Shown here: piece by piece, positions 1 through 6,753 of the stretch
Layout: every line of letters begins with the position of its first letter
How positions within the stretch are numbered: the first letter of the stretch is position 1
Assembly (NCBI GenBank): GCA_035527255.1
Contig: DATLAW010000180.1
Coordinates: forward strand, 1 to 11,406
Origin: Thermohalobaculum sp035527255
Lineage (GTDB): Bacteria > Pseudomonadota > Alphaproteobacteria > Rhodobacterales > Rhodobacteraceae
Length of the DNA stretch: 11,406 nt
Direction of reading: 5' to 3'
Translations under genes and position numbers: made by a program
Notes under the pieces: model-generated
Database searches by the model: none
Seen by the model: the letters and a program-made list of their open reading frames with translations, nothing else
Told to the model about the DNA's origin: nothing

Positions 1-1
1 C

Positions 2-43
2 GGTGATCTGAAGGCAAACTTGCCCGAATACGACACGATCTGA
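2..43 (+). CDS. Possible 3' end of an upstream gene (partial)
   Basis: One frame stays open from the left edge for 13 codons, reads GDLKANLPEYDTI and stops at a TGA at 41-43. The other two forward frames hit stops within the first 11 bases. This could be the tail of a gene preceding the methyltransferase on the same strand, about 73 bp upstream of its start. The fragment is too short to assign to a family, and an open stretch of this length can occur by chance. Bases 44-116 show no further recognisable feature. Confidence 0.25.
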   Translation, partial: GDLKANLPEYDTI

Positions 44-116
44 CGCATACCGGCTGGACTCGGGGCCAGCGCGGGATAACGCTCGCGCAAGTTAAACAGG
101 CGGATTCAGCGAGGCG

Positions 117-1697
117 ATGATGGATGATCTGACGACCGAAACCGCGGAAGGCCCGGCCCGGCGCAAGCGTGGCGGCGGCAGGTCCGGCAACGTGCGGCGC
201 GACACCGGCACCGCGATCACCCAGCTTCCGTGGCAAATCCCGCAACTTCTTGACGCCCCGACAGAGCCATTGACCGCCGAGGGCGTGGCCGCTGTAAATA
301 ACGGTGCGATGCGCATTCTCGAGGAGATCGGTATCGATTTCCTGCACGAAGAAGCCAAAATGCATCTGAAGGCGGCGGGCGCCGATGTTGATCCGAACAG
401 CAACCGGGTCCGCTTCGACCGCGACATGGTGCGCGAGATGGTGGCGAAATCCCCGTCCAGTTTTACAATCACCCCCCGCAACACCGACCGTGCGCTGCCT
501 ATCGGCGGCCGCAACCAAGTTTACATCAATGTCTCCAGCCCGCCCAACTGTTCCGACCTCGACCGCGGCCGCCGTCCCGGCACACGCGAAAGCTTTCGCG
601 ACCTGGTGAAGCTCAGCCAGTATTTCAACTGCATCCACATGGTCGGCGGTTACCCGGTCGAGCCGGTCGACATACACCCCTCGGTCCGCCACCTCGATTG
701 CCTGCGCGACAAGCTGATCCTGACCGACAAGGTCATGCACTGCTACAGCCTTGGCAAGGAACGGGTCGTCGATGCTATGGAGATGGTGCGCATCGCCGGT
801 GGCCTCAGCCACGAGGAATTCGACGCCAAGCCGCGGATGTACACCAACATCAATTCGACCAGCCCGCTGATCCACGACTGGCCGATGCTGGACGGCGCCA
901 TGCGGCTGGCCAAGCGCGGCCAGATGGTCACGGTCACCCCGTTTACGCTGGCGGGCGCCATGGCGCCGGTAACTCTGGCTGGCGCTGTCGCGCAGCAAAC
1001 CGCCGAGTCGCTGGCAGCCATTGTGCTGTTGCAGCAGATCAACCCCGGTGTGCCGGTGGTGATGGGCTCGTTCACGTCGAACGTCGACATGAAAACCGGT
1101 GCGCCCGCATTCGGCACCCCGGAATACATGCGTGCGACCCAGATGTCGGGCCAGATTGCGCGGCTGTACAATCTGCCGCTGCGCGCCACAAACGCCTGCG
1201 CCGCCAATGCCCCCGATGCGCAGGCGGCATGGGAAAGCGCCTTCTCGCTGTGGGCCTGCACCTCGGGCCACGCCAACATGGTCTACCATGCGGCGGGTTG
1301 GCTGGAAGGTGGCCTGTGCGCCAGCTACGAGAAATTCGTCATGGATTGCGAGACGCTGCAGCAGATGATGGCCTACAACAAGCCGATCGGCATCACTGAC
1401 GACGACATTTCGATCCAGGCCATCTCGGACGGTAACGACGCCCGCCATTTCTTCGGCATCCAACACACCCAGGACCGCTACGAGACCGCCTTCTACAGCC
1501 CATTCCTGTCAGATTGGCGCAACTTCGAGACCTGGGAGGACGACGGCGCCCAGCAGACACCCGAGCGGGCCAACAAGATCTGGAAGGCAATTCTTGAGGA
1601 ATTCGAGGCCCCGCCGCTCGACCCCGCCATCGTCGAGGAACTGGATGCGTTTGTCGCCCGGCGCAAATCCGAAGGCGGCGCGCCGACGGATTTCTGA
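117..1697 (+). CDS. MttB-superfamily (trimethylamine methyltransferase family) protein, non-pyrrolysine type
   Basis: The 526-residue product belongs by sequence to the MttB/COG5598 superfamily of corrinoid-dependent methyltransferases, TIM-barrel enzymes that move a methyl group from a methylated amine to a cognate corrinoid protein. Visible hallmarks are the Arg/Gly-rich N-terminal segment (about residues 15-29), a helical stretch around ILEEIGIDFLHEEA near residues 66-79, and a conserved C-terminal block near residues 376-407 (SLWACTSGHANMVYHAAGW followed by LEGGLCASYEKF). True TMA methyltransferases carry an in-frame TAG read as pyrrolysine. This frame has none, so it belongs with the large non-Pyl group, known members of which act on quaternary amines such as glycine betaine or carnitine. 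The substrate cannot be read from sequence, and no corrinoid-protein partner lies in the window. Tandem ATGs at 117 and 120 follow a GCGAGGCG ribosome-binding-like stretch. The gene ends 21 bp from the convergent LysR gene. Confidence 0.9.
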   Translation: MMDDLTTETAEGPARRKRGGGRSGNVRRDTGTAITQLPWQIPQLLDAPTEPLTAEGVAAVNNGAMRILEEIGIDFLHEEAKMHLKAAGADVDPNSNRVRFDRDMVREMVAKSPSSFTITPRNTDRALPIGGRNQVYINVSSPPNCSDLDRGRRPGTRESFRDLVKLSQYFNCIHMVGGYPVEPVDIHPSVRHLDCLRDKLILTDKVMHCYSLGKERVVDAMEMVRIAGGLSHEEFDAKPRMYTNINSTSPLIHDWPMLDGAMRLAKRGQMVTVTPFTLAGAMAPVTLAGAVAQQTAESLAAIVLLQQINPGVPVVMGSFTSNVDMKTGAPAFGTPEYMRATQMSGQIARLYNLPLRATNACAANAPDAQAAWESAFSLWACTSGHANMVYHAAGWLEGGLCASYEKFVMDCETLQQMMAYNKPIGITDDDISIQAISDGNDARHFFGIQHTQDRYETAFYSPFLSDWRNFETWEDDGAQQTPERANKIWKAILEEFEAPPLDPAIVEELDAFVARRKSEGGAPTDF

Positions 1698-1718
1698 TTG
1701 GGAAAGCGCCCCTTTGCG

Positions 1719-2609
1719 TCAGGCCGGGCATTCTTGCTGCGTAAACTCGTCGCGCAGCCAGCGCCTGACGATCTCGACCTCGGGATTCACCGCAGTTCGT
1801 CCCGGGTCTGAGACAATATAGTGCGCCTGCGGAATCGCGATCTCCTCGTCAAGCGGAACCGCGGCCTTGCCGGCACGCACCAGATCGACGGCAAAGCGCT
1901 TCAGAACCAGCGCAACACCAGCGTCGCAAGATACCAACTCGACCGCGGCCAGCGTCGTATCGACCGCAATGCCAATCTTGGCGGGATCGTAGCGGGCACC
2001 ATTGCGTTGGAACAATCGTGCCCAGTCATCCTGAAAGCCGATGATATGGATGATGCGCGCCTCGCTGATATCCGACAGCGAGCAAATCCTGGCTGTTGGG
2101 GCACAAATCGGAACGATGGTCTCGGGCGACAGAAGTTCGGCCTGCATGGCGGGCCAAGCGCCGGTACCCAATCGGATATCGATATCGACATCCTCGTCGG
2201 CAATCGCGTCGGCCCAGATTGCCGAGATCATCCTGAACTGGATATGCGGATGCTGTTCGCGAAACTTCCGCAGGCGCGGCGACAGCCACAGCACCGCCGT
2301 CGAGATCGGCGCCCGCAGCGTGACCGTCCGGCGCCCACGTGGGCCGAACAGACCCTGAGTCGACAGCGACAGATCCTCCATCGCCTTGCTGACCGAGGGC
2401 AGGTAGGCTTTCCCCATGTCGGTCAGATCCAGCCGCCGCGCCTGGCGGAGGAACAGCCTGAACCCCAGCTTGTCTTCCAGCGAACGCACCTGATGGCTGA
2501 CCGCGGCCTGGGTCAGCCCCAGTTCACCCGCCGCCGCGGTAAAACTGCCGAGCCGTGCAGCCGCCTCGAACGCCCGCAGCCAGACAAGATTCGGCAAACG
2601 GTAAACCAT
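1719..2609 (-). CDS. LysR-family transcriptional regulator (GcvA-like)
   Basis: The 296-residue product is a LysR-type transcriptional regulator of usual length. The N-terminal winged helix-turn-helix (about residues 6-65) contains LRAFEAAARLGSFTAAAGEL and LTQAAVSHQVRSLEDKLGFR, the pattern of the GcvA-like subgroup. A linker helix follows, then a periplasmic-binding-protein-like effector domain (about residues 92-290). The gene is divergent from the sulfatase across 130 bp, the classic layout in which a LysR protein autoregulates and controls the divergent gene in response to a pathway metabolite. It is convergent with the methyltransferase gene. The regulated target and inducer are inference from context. 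If the sulfatase is truly dead, the regulator may be losing its target or may still serve the dehydrogenase downstream. Confidence 0.9.
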   Translation of the reverse strand: MVYRLPNLVWLRAFEAAARLGSFTAAAGELGLTQAAVSHQVRSLEDKLGFRLFLRQARRLDLTDMGKAYLPSVSKAMEDLSLSTQGLFGPRGRRTVTLRAPISTAVLWLSPRLRKFREQHPHIQFRMISAIWADAIADEDVDIDIRLGTGAWPAMQAELLSPETIVPICAPTARICSLSDISEARIIHIIGFQDDWARLFQRNGARYDPAKIGIAVDTTLAAVELVSCDAGVALVLKRFAVDLVRAGKAAVPLDEEIAIPQAHYIVSDPGRTAVNPEVEIVRRWLRDEFTQQECPA

Positions 2610-2643
2610 TTTGAAATCACCTTAGCCACAAATATTTCGATGT

Positions 2644-2660
2644 CTAATCACCATAATTAT
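2644..2660. promoter_or_regulatory. Candidate LysR-type dyad CTAAT-N7-ATTAT
   Basis: CTAAT at 2644-2648 and ATTAT at 2656-2660 form an imperfect inverted repeat with a 7-bp spacer in the AT-rich half of the divergent region, 35 bp upstream of the LysR start. GcvA, the namesake of this regulator subgroup, is known to bind sites containing CTAAT. An AT-rich 8-mer palindrome (ATAATTAT, 2653-2660) overlaps the right arm. Short AT-rich dyads are common by chance, so this is only a candidate. Confidence 0.3.
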
Positions 2661-2671
2661 TCGTTTTCGTT

Positions 2672-2690
2672 TTGCAAAGGCCCCTTGCAA
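2672..2690. promoter_or_regulatory. Near-perfect 19-bp palindrome, operator-like
   Basis: The site TTGCAAAGG-C-CCCTTGCAA has two 9-bp arms that match at 8 of 9 positions around a central C. It also contains two 8-bp palindromes, TTTGCAAA (2671-2678) and CTTGCAAG (2684-2691). It lies about 50 bp upstream of the sulfatase start, where an activator or repressor of that gene could bind. TTTGCAAA repeats are known for ScfR-family regulators such as PccR of Rhodobacter, but there the spacer is 4 bp, against 5 bp here. The binding protein is unknown. Confidence 0.45.
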
Positions 2691-2739
2691 GATCGCAACA
2701 TGCTTGCGGGATCAACCCCCGTGCCTCGGGAATACCAAA

Positions 2740-4203
2740 ATGACCGACAACACCGCAAAGCAGCCCAATATCCTGTTCGTCATGGCCGACCAGATGACAC
2801 CGTTCATGCTCGGCGCCTGTGGCGGCACCGGCGCGCCGATGGCAAACCTTACGACACTGGCCCGGCGCGGCGTGCAGTTCACCACCGCCTACACCCCTTG
2901 TCCGATATGTGTGCCGGCCCGATCGTCGTTGATGACCGGGCTCCATGTCTCGCGCACCGGCTGCTACGACAATGGCGACCCCTACCCCAGCTTCATCCCC
3001 AGTTTTGCGCACTACATGACCAACGTGGGTTACGAGGTGGTGCTGTCGGGCAAGATGCACTTTGTCGGGCCGGACCAACTGCACGGCTTCCAGCGCCGAC
3101 TGAATACTGACGTCTACCCGTCCGGCTTCATTTGGTCGTACCCGCTGCTCGACGAGAATGACCCCGAGGCAATGGCCTTTGACTTCGCGCCGCAATACCA
3201 GGCGCAGAATATCGGCGCCGGCTGGAGCACCGAGCTGCAATACGACGAGGAAACCCATTTCCGCGCCGTTGAGTACCTTCGCAACGCGCCGGCAAATCCG
3301 TTCATGCTGCTGGCCTCGTATACGAACCCGCACCCGCCCTACAAAGTGCCCGGCAAGTATTGGGAAATGTACCGCGACGCCGACATGCCCCTGCCCCATT
3401 ATCCGAACGATATGGATGAGCGATATTCCGACTTCGATCGTGCCTTCCTGCGCTGGTATGGCCTTGACCGCAAAAGCATCCGTGAACCCGAACACCTGCT
3501 GGCGATGCGGCGCGGCTTTGCGGCGCTGTCGCATTATGTCGACGATAAGCTGGGTGAACTGCTGGACTTGCTCGACGAGACCGGGCTGCGTGACAACACG
3601 GTCGTCGTTTTCACCTCCGACCATGGCGAGATGCTGGGCGAAAAGGGCCTGATCCAGAAGCGCAGCTTCTACGAATGGTCGTCGCGGATTCCGCTGATAA
3701 TCGACTATCCCGGTGCTGCGCCGGGTAAGATCGATACACCCGTTTCATTGATCGATCTGCCAGCAACTCTGATCGACATCGCCGGCGCCGTGCCGGTTCG
3801 CGAACTCGACGGCCGCAGCCTTATGCCCGCGCTCCATGGCGGCACACTTGAGACCGTACCGGTGATTTCCGAATATCACGGTGAGGCGGTCATGCGGCCC
3901 TGCTTCATGGTCCGCAAAGGGCCGTGAAAATACACCTACATCCACCGCTCCACGCCGCAGCTTTTCAACATCGAGCGCGATCCCGGCGAGTGGGACAACC
4001 TTGCCGGCCAGGCCTCGGTTGCCGAGATCGAGAACGAACTTCGCGAGATTATCACCGGCGGGTTCGACCTCGACTTCATCGAGGCGGACGTCTGGGCCCG
4101 GTTGCCGTAAAAACAGGTCGTCAATGCCGCGATGGCCCGTACCGGCACCAGCTGGGACTACAGGGTCGAGACAGATCCGTCGAAGCAATACGTGCGGACG
4201 TAA
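2740..4203 (+). pseudogene. Choline-sulfatase-like sulfatase with two in-frame stop codons
   Basis: This is a type I sulfatase (alkaline-phosphatase superfamily) resembling choline sulfatase. The N-terminus QPNILFVMADQMTPFMLGA carries metal-binding Asp17. The sulfatase signature CVPARSSLMTG spans residues 57-67, with Cys57 the residue that would become formylglycine. TSDHGEMLGEKGL (292-304) supplies a second metal/active-site group, and Lys307 follows. The frame stops at TGA (3925-3927) after 395 codons. The same frame then continues with sulfatase homology (KYTYIH, PQLFNIERDPGEWDNLA), meets TAA at 4108-4110, and goes on through SWDYRVETDPSKQYVRT, a choline-sulfatase-like C-terminus, to TAA at 4201-4203, giving 487 codons in all. 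The TGA sits where relatives have the Trp of a KGRWKY-like motif. No frameshift is needed. Neighbouring genes use TGA and TAA as normal terminators, so an alternative code is unlikely. A truncated product would keep the visible catalytic residues but lose the C-terminal subdomain. I chose ATG 2740 over an upstream TTG at 2704 because family similarity starts just after it. Confidence 0.85.
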
Positions 4204-4257
4204 CAGAAAAACTTCCCCCATCTCTCTGACAACACACAACAAAGGAAATCCACCACC

Positions 4258-5214
4258 ATGAAAATCGGCTTCATCGGGCTGGGCAATGTCGGCGGCAAGC
4301 TGGCCGGCTCGATCCTGCGTAACGGGCTTGACCTGACCGTGCGCGACCTCGACCGCAAGGCGGCGCAAGGCTTTATTGACCAGGGGGCCAAATGGGCCGA
4401 CAGCCCGGCCGAGATGGCCGCCAGCTGCGACCTGATCATCACCTGCCTGCCCTCACCCGCCGCCTCAGCCGCTGTAATGGAGGCGCCGGACGGTATCCTC
4501 AGCGCCCTGACCCCTGGCAAGATCTGGGCCGAAATGTCGACCACCGACGAGGCCGAGGTCAAGCGCCTGGGCGCCATGGTCCAGGCCAAGGGCGCCGAGC
4601 CAGTCGACTGCCCGGTCTCCGGTGGCTGCCACCGGGCTGCAACCGGCAACATCTCGATCTTCGCCGGCTGCGAGCGTGCAACCTTCGAGCGGATGCTGCC
4701 GACGCTGACCACCCTGGGGCGGCGCATCTTGCACACCGGCCCGCTGGGTTCGGCTTCGACCCTGAAGGTCATGACCAACTACCTCGCCACCGCCAACCTT
4801 CTGACGTTGTGCGAGGCGCTGGTGACCATGGAGCGCGCCGGGCTCGACCTCGCAACGACTTATGAAGCAATCAAAATTTCGTCCGGCACCTCATTTGTCC
4901 ACGAGACCGAGAGCCAGGTGATCCTGAACGGCTCGCGCGATATCAGCTTCACCATGGATCTGGTACTGAAAGATATTGGCCTGTTCCAGACCATCGCCGA
5001 CCGCGCCAATGTGCCCTTGGAAATCAGCCCACTGATGATCCAGATCTTCAAGGACGGCATCGCCCGGTATGGCGCGCGGGCCCAGTCCGACGATATCATC
5101 AAACGGTTGGAAGAAGCCACCGGGGCCGACATCCGTGCCCCCGGTTTCCCTGCCGAAATGGTCGATGACGAGCCGGAGGAGCCGGGCTATGAGGTGATCC
5201 CGAAACGCGGATAA
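4258..5214 (+). CDS. NAD(P)-dependent beta-hydroxyacid dehydrogenase (3-hydroxyisobutyrate dehydrogenase family)
   Basis: The 318-residue product has the full architecture of the family. A Rossmann domain starts with GFIGLGNVG (Gly7, Gly9 and Gly12 of the nucleotide-binding loop). The substrate-binding signature DCPVSGG is at residues 117-123. The catalytic Lys170 in STLKVMTN is paired with Asn174, and a downstream VLKDIGL segment carries Lys238. Enzymes of this family oxidise 3-hydroxyisobutyrate, tartronate semialdehyde-type compounds, sulfolactaldehyde or similar short beta-hydroxy acids; the substrate here is not readable. A charged C-terminal tail (about 293-318) extends past the core. 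AAGGA at 4242-4246 is a plausible but distant ribosome-binding site. The gene follows the interrupted sulfatase by 54 bp on the same strand and was probably co-transcribed with it, which hints at a shared pathway. Confidence 0.9.
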   Translation: MKIGFIGLGNVGGKLAGSILRNGLDLTVRDLDRKAAQGFIDQGAKWADSPAEMAASCDLIITCLPSPAASAAVMEAPDGILSALTPGKIWAEMSTTDEAEVKRLGAMVQAKGAEPVDCPVSGGCHRAATGNISIFAGCERATFERMLPTLTTLGRRILHTGPLGSASTLKVMTNYLATANLLTLCEALVTMERAGLDLATTYEAIKISSGTSFVHETESQVILNGSRDISFTMDLVLKDIGLFQTIADRANVPLEISPLMIQIFKDGIARYGARAQSDDIIKRLEEATGADIRAPGFPAEMVDDEPEEPGYEVIPKRG

Positions 5215-5233
5215 CGCCCGCGTGGCCCGTCCC

Positions 5234-5743
5234 TCACCCCAGCGCCGCATCCAGCACCGCCTCGACCACCTGCGCGCTGCGCTCGGGGGTCCAGACCGGT
5301 CCCGGCGGCGGAAGATGCAGAAACACCACCATCGGCGCATCCATCCCCAGCGCCGCCCAATATGTCGTGTCGCAGACATAGCCCCCAGCATCGCTGGACA
5401 GCCGGATCGGCAGCATCCGCTCAGCGGCGCGTTGTAGTGCTGCTTCCCACGGCCACCGGCCCAGCCGGACCTCCGGTTCGCCATGATCGGCCAGCGGGCC
5501 TGGGCGCCCGATCTGCTCCAACCGCGGCTCCGGATCATCCGCAAGCCCGGTCAGCAGCACGATCTCAGGACGCATCCTTTCGATCAGGCCCCGAACCGCC
5601 ACGGCCGCATGTTCGTGGTCAACAGGCAAGCACTGGGCCGACAGATCGCTCCGCCGCCCGGCGAGATGGCGCACCGCTTCCCAGCTGGAGTTGACCGGCC
5701 AGTGCCGGAACGGCTCGAACCCGGTAAGAAGGATCTTTGACAT
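5234..5743 (-). CDS. Pyroglutamyl-peptidase I-like protein (peptidase family C15), short
   Basis: The N-terminus KILLTGFEPF...NSSWEAV is characteristic of pyroglutamyl peptidase I, which removes N-terminal pyroglutamate from peptides in the cytoplasm. The expected Glu-Cys-His triad can be placed: Glu76 in EPRLEQI, Cys124 in SSDAGGYVCDTTYW, and His143 in VVFLHLPPPG. At 169 residues it is clearly shorter than the usual 200-215, with the loss between Glu and Cys and between Cys and His. It may therefore have altered substrate access or a different oligomeric state. It converges with the dehydrogenase gene (19 bp apart) and diverges from the alpha/beta hydrolase. An AGAAGG stretch upstream on the minus strand is a possible ribosome-binding site. 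Activity is inferred only from the retained triad. Confidence 0.82.
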   Translation of the reverse strand: MSKILLTGFEPFRHWPVNSSWEAVRHLAGRRSDLSAQCLPVDHEHAAVAVRGLIERMRPEIVLLTGLADDPEPRLEQIGRPGPLADHGEPEVRLGRWPWEAALQRAAERMLPIRLSSDAGGYVCDTTYWAALGMDAPMVVFLHLPPPGPVWTPERSAQVVEAVLDAALG

Positions 5744-5814
5744 GCCGACAATCTGCCTTCTCTCGCCGCGGCGCGCAACACTACACTCTCGCCCCGCTAA
5801 GCAGCCAACCCACC

Positions 5815-5843
5815 TTGCACCCTGCCCCCACCCCCGCTACTTC
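5815..5843 (+). promoter_or_regulatory. Possible promoter for the alpha/beta hydrolase gene
   Basis: TTGCAC (5815-5820) and TACTTC (5838-5843) are 17 bp apart and lie just upstream of the hydrolase start, in the 117-bp divergent gap with the peptidase gene. The -10 match is weak and the spacer is almost all C, so this is a low-confidence guess. It would give a leader of only about 10 nt. Confidence 0.22.
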
Positions 5844-5860
5844 GACGCAAAGGAGAGCGC

Positions 5861-6661
5861 ATGTCGGTTACACTAGCCCACCTGGAACACCCCGCCTCGG
5901 CAGGCGAAAGCAGCCCCCCGCTGCTCATCGCCCATGGGCTTTTCGGTTCGGCCCGGAACTTCAATACGCTGGGTAAGCGGCTGGCGGTAACGCGCCGGGT
6001 GGTGATGGTCGATATGCGCAACCATGGCCTAAGCCCTTGGGATAAAGACAACTCTTATTTCTCCATGGCAGAAGACCTCGCCGATGCGGTGCAGCGCCTG
6101 TGCGGCGGCAACGCCGTGGTTATGGGTCATTCGATGGGAGGCAAGGCAGCAATGGTGCTGGCGCTCTCGCGGCCCGAACTGCTGGCCGGGCTGATCGTTG
6201 CCGACATCGCACCGGTGCCGCACACGCATACCCATCTGCATTTTATCAAGGCGATGCAGGCGGTGGACCTGGCGCAAATCACCCGGCGCGCGGAGGCCGA
6301 CCCGATGCTGGCCGATGCTGTTCCCGAGCCGATGCTGCGCAGTTTTCTGCTGCAGAACCTGACGGTTGAGAATGGCCGCGCCGAGTGGCGGATCAACCTT
6401 GCGGCGCTGGGGGAGAACATGGCGACACTACTGGATTTCCCGACCGACCTGCCGGAGCCGGCGTTCGACGGCCCGGCCTATTTCATCCATGGCGGGGCCT
6501 CGCCCTATGTCGCGCCCGAGACCCACCCCCGCATCCGCGCCCTGTTCCCGGCGGCCGAAATCGAGGCGCTGCCGGGGGCTGGCCACTGGCTGCACGCCGA
6601 ACAGCCGGAGGCGTTTTTGGGTAAGGTCGAGGGGTGGTTACGAACACTCAGACCGGGCTGA
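5861..6661 (+). CDS. Alpha/beta hydrolase, YbfF-like esterase
   Basis: The 266-residue protein has the alpha/beta-hydrolase fold. It shows the oxyanion-loop HGLFGSARNF (25-34), the strand-turn VVMVDMRNHGLSPW (47-60), the nucleophile elbow GHSMGG with Ser91, a VADIAPV stretch (113-119), and the catalytic His242 in GAGHWLHAEQP. RNHGLS and the DIAPV motif are typical of YbfF-like acyl esterases, which hydrolyse short-chain esters or thioesters; the physiological substrate is unknown. A strong ribosome-binding site, AAGGAGAG, sits just before ATG 5861. The gene is divergent from the C15 peptidase and is followed by a repeat-rich gap. Length and motif spacing are normal, with no sign of damage. 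Confidence 0.9.
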   Translation: MSVTLAHLEHPASAGESSPPLLIAHGLFGSARNFNTLGKRLAVTRRVVMVDMRNHGLSPWDKDNSYFSMAEDLADAVQRLCGGNAVVMGHSMGGKAAMVLALSRPELLAGLIVADIAPVPHTHTHLHFIKAMQAVDLAQITRRAEADPMLADAVPEPMLRSFLLQNLTVENGRAEWRINLAALGENMATLLDFPTDLPEPAFDGPAYFIHGGASPYVAPETHPRIRALFPAAEIEALPGAGHWLHAEQPEAFLGKVEGWLRTLRPG

Positions 6662-6680
6662 TGGGCTGGGATTCCAACGG

Positions 6681-6720
6681 GGGTGTTTTAGGGGTGTTAT
6701 GGGAGTGTTATGGGAGTGCT
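6681..6720. repeat. Four degenerate 10-11-bp direct repeats
   Basis: The units GGGTGTTTTA, GGGGTGTTAT, GGGAGTGTTAT and GGGAGTGCT follow each other directly after the hydrolase gene. The last unit runs into a short hairpin (GGGA-GTGC-TCCC, 6712-6723). There is no poly-T run behind the hairpin, so it is not a convincing intrinsic terminator. The rest of 6662-6753 shows nothing else clear. Confidence 0.5.
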
Positions 6721-6753
6721 CCCGACTCGACTTTAGTTTGAGCGGAAATTCGG

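Larger units (their letters stand above)
2610..2739. promoter_or_regulatory. Divergent control region, LysR gene / sulfatase gene
   Basis: This 130-bp gap separates the start of the LysR gene (minus) from that of the sulfatase (plus). Its left half (about 2610-2672) is much richer in A/T than the coding DNA around it, as expected for divergent promoters. It holds the palindromic elements listed separately (2644-2660 and 2672-2690), a smaller repeat CGCAA-N5-TTGCG at 2694-2708, and a GGGA stretch at 2728-2731 that could serve as a weak ribosome-binding site for the sulfatase. No convincing -35/-10 pair could be fixed. Confidence 0.6.

Noticed and set aside
743..1279. 178-codon minus-strand frame inside the methyltransferase gene
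   Set aside because: It is antisense to a well-supported gene and contains no recognisable motif.
1698..1718. Terminator between the convergent methyltransferase and LysR genes
   Set aside because: Only a tiny GGG/CCC stem can be drawn and there is no T-run on either side.
2704..2739. Upstream TTG start for the sulfatase
   Set aside because: The 12 extra codons show no sulfatase similarity and cross a small hairpin. ATG 2740 fits the family N-terminus.
1821..3110. 429-codon plus-strand open frame
   Set aside because: It is antisense to the LysR gene and then out of frame with the sulfatase. The translated sequence shows no domain and is rich in Arg, Gln and Pro.
2644..3624. 326-codon minus-strand open frame across the sulfatase
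   Set aside because: It is antisense to clear sulfatase motifs and would cover the divergent promoter region. It is a shadow of codon bias.
3925..3927. TGA read as selenocysteine or as Trp under an alternative code
   Set aside because: The homologous residue appears to be Trp, not Cys or Sec. Other genes here end normally in TGA (1695-1697, 7635-7637, 8147-8149), and a second, different stop (TAA) follows in the same frame.
3881..4261. Overlapping 126- and 101-codon plus-strand frames after the sulfatase stop, as a new small gene
   Set aside because: The sulfatase frame itself carries homology through this stretch. The other frames translate to Arg/Pro/Ser-rich sequence with no family likeness.
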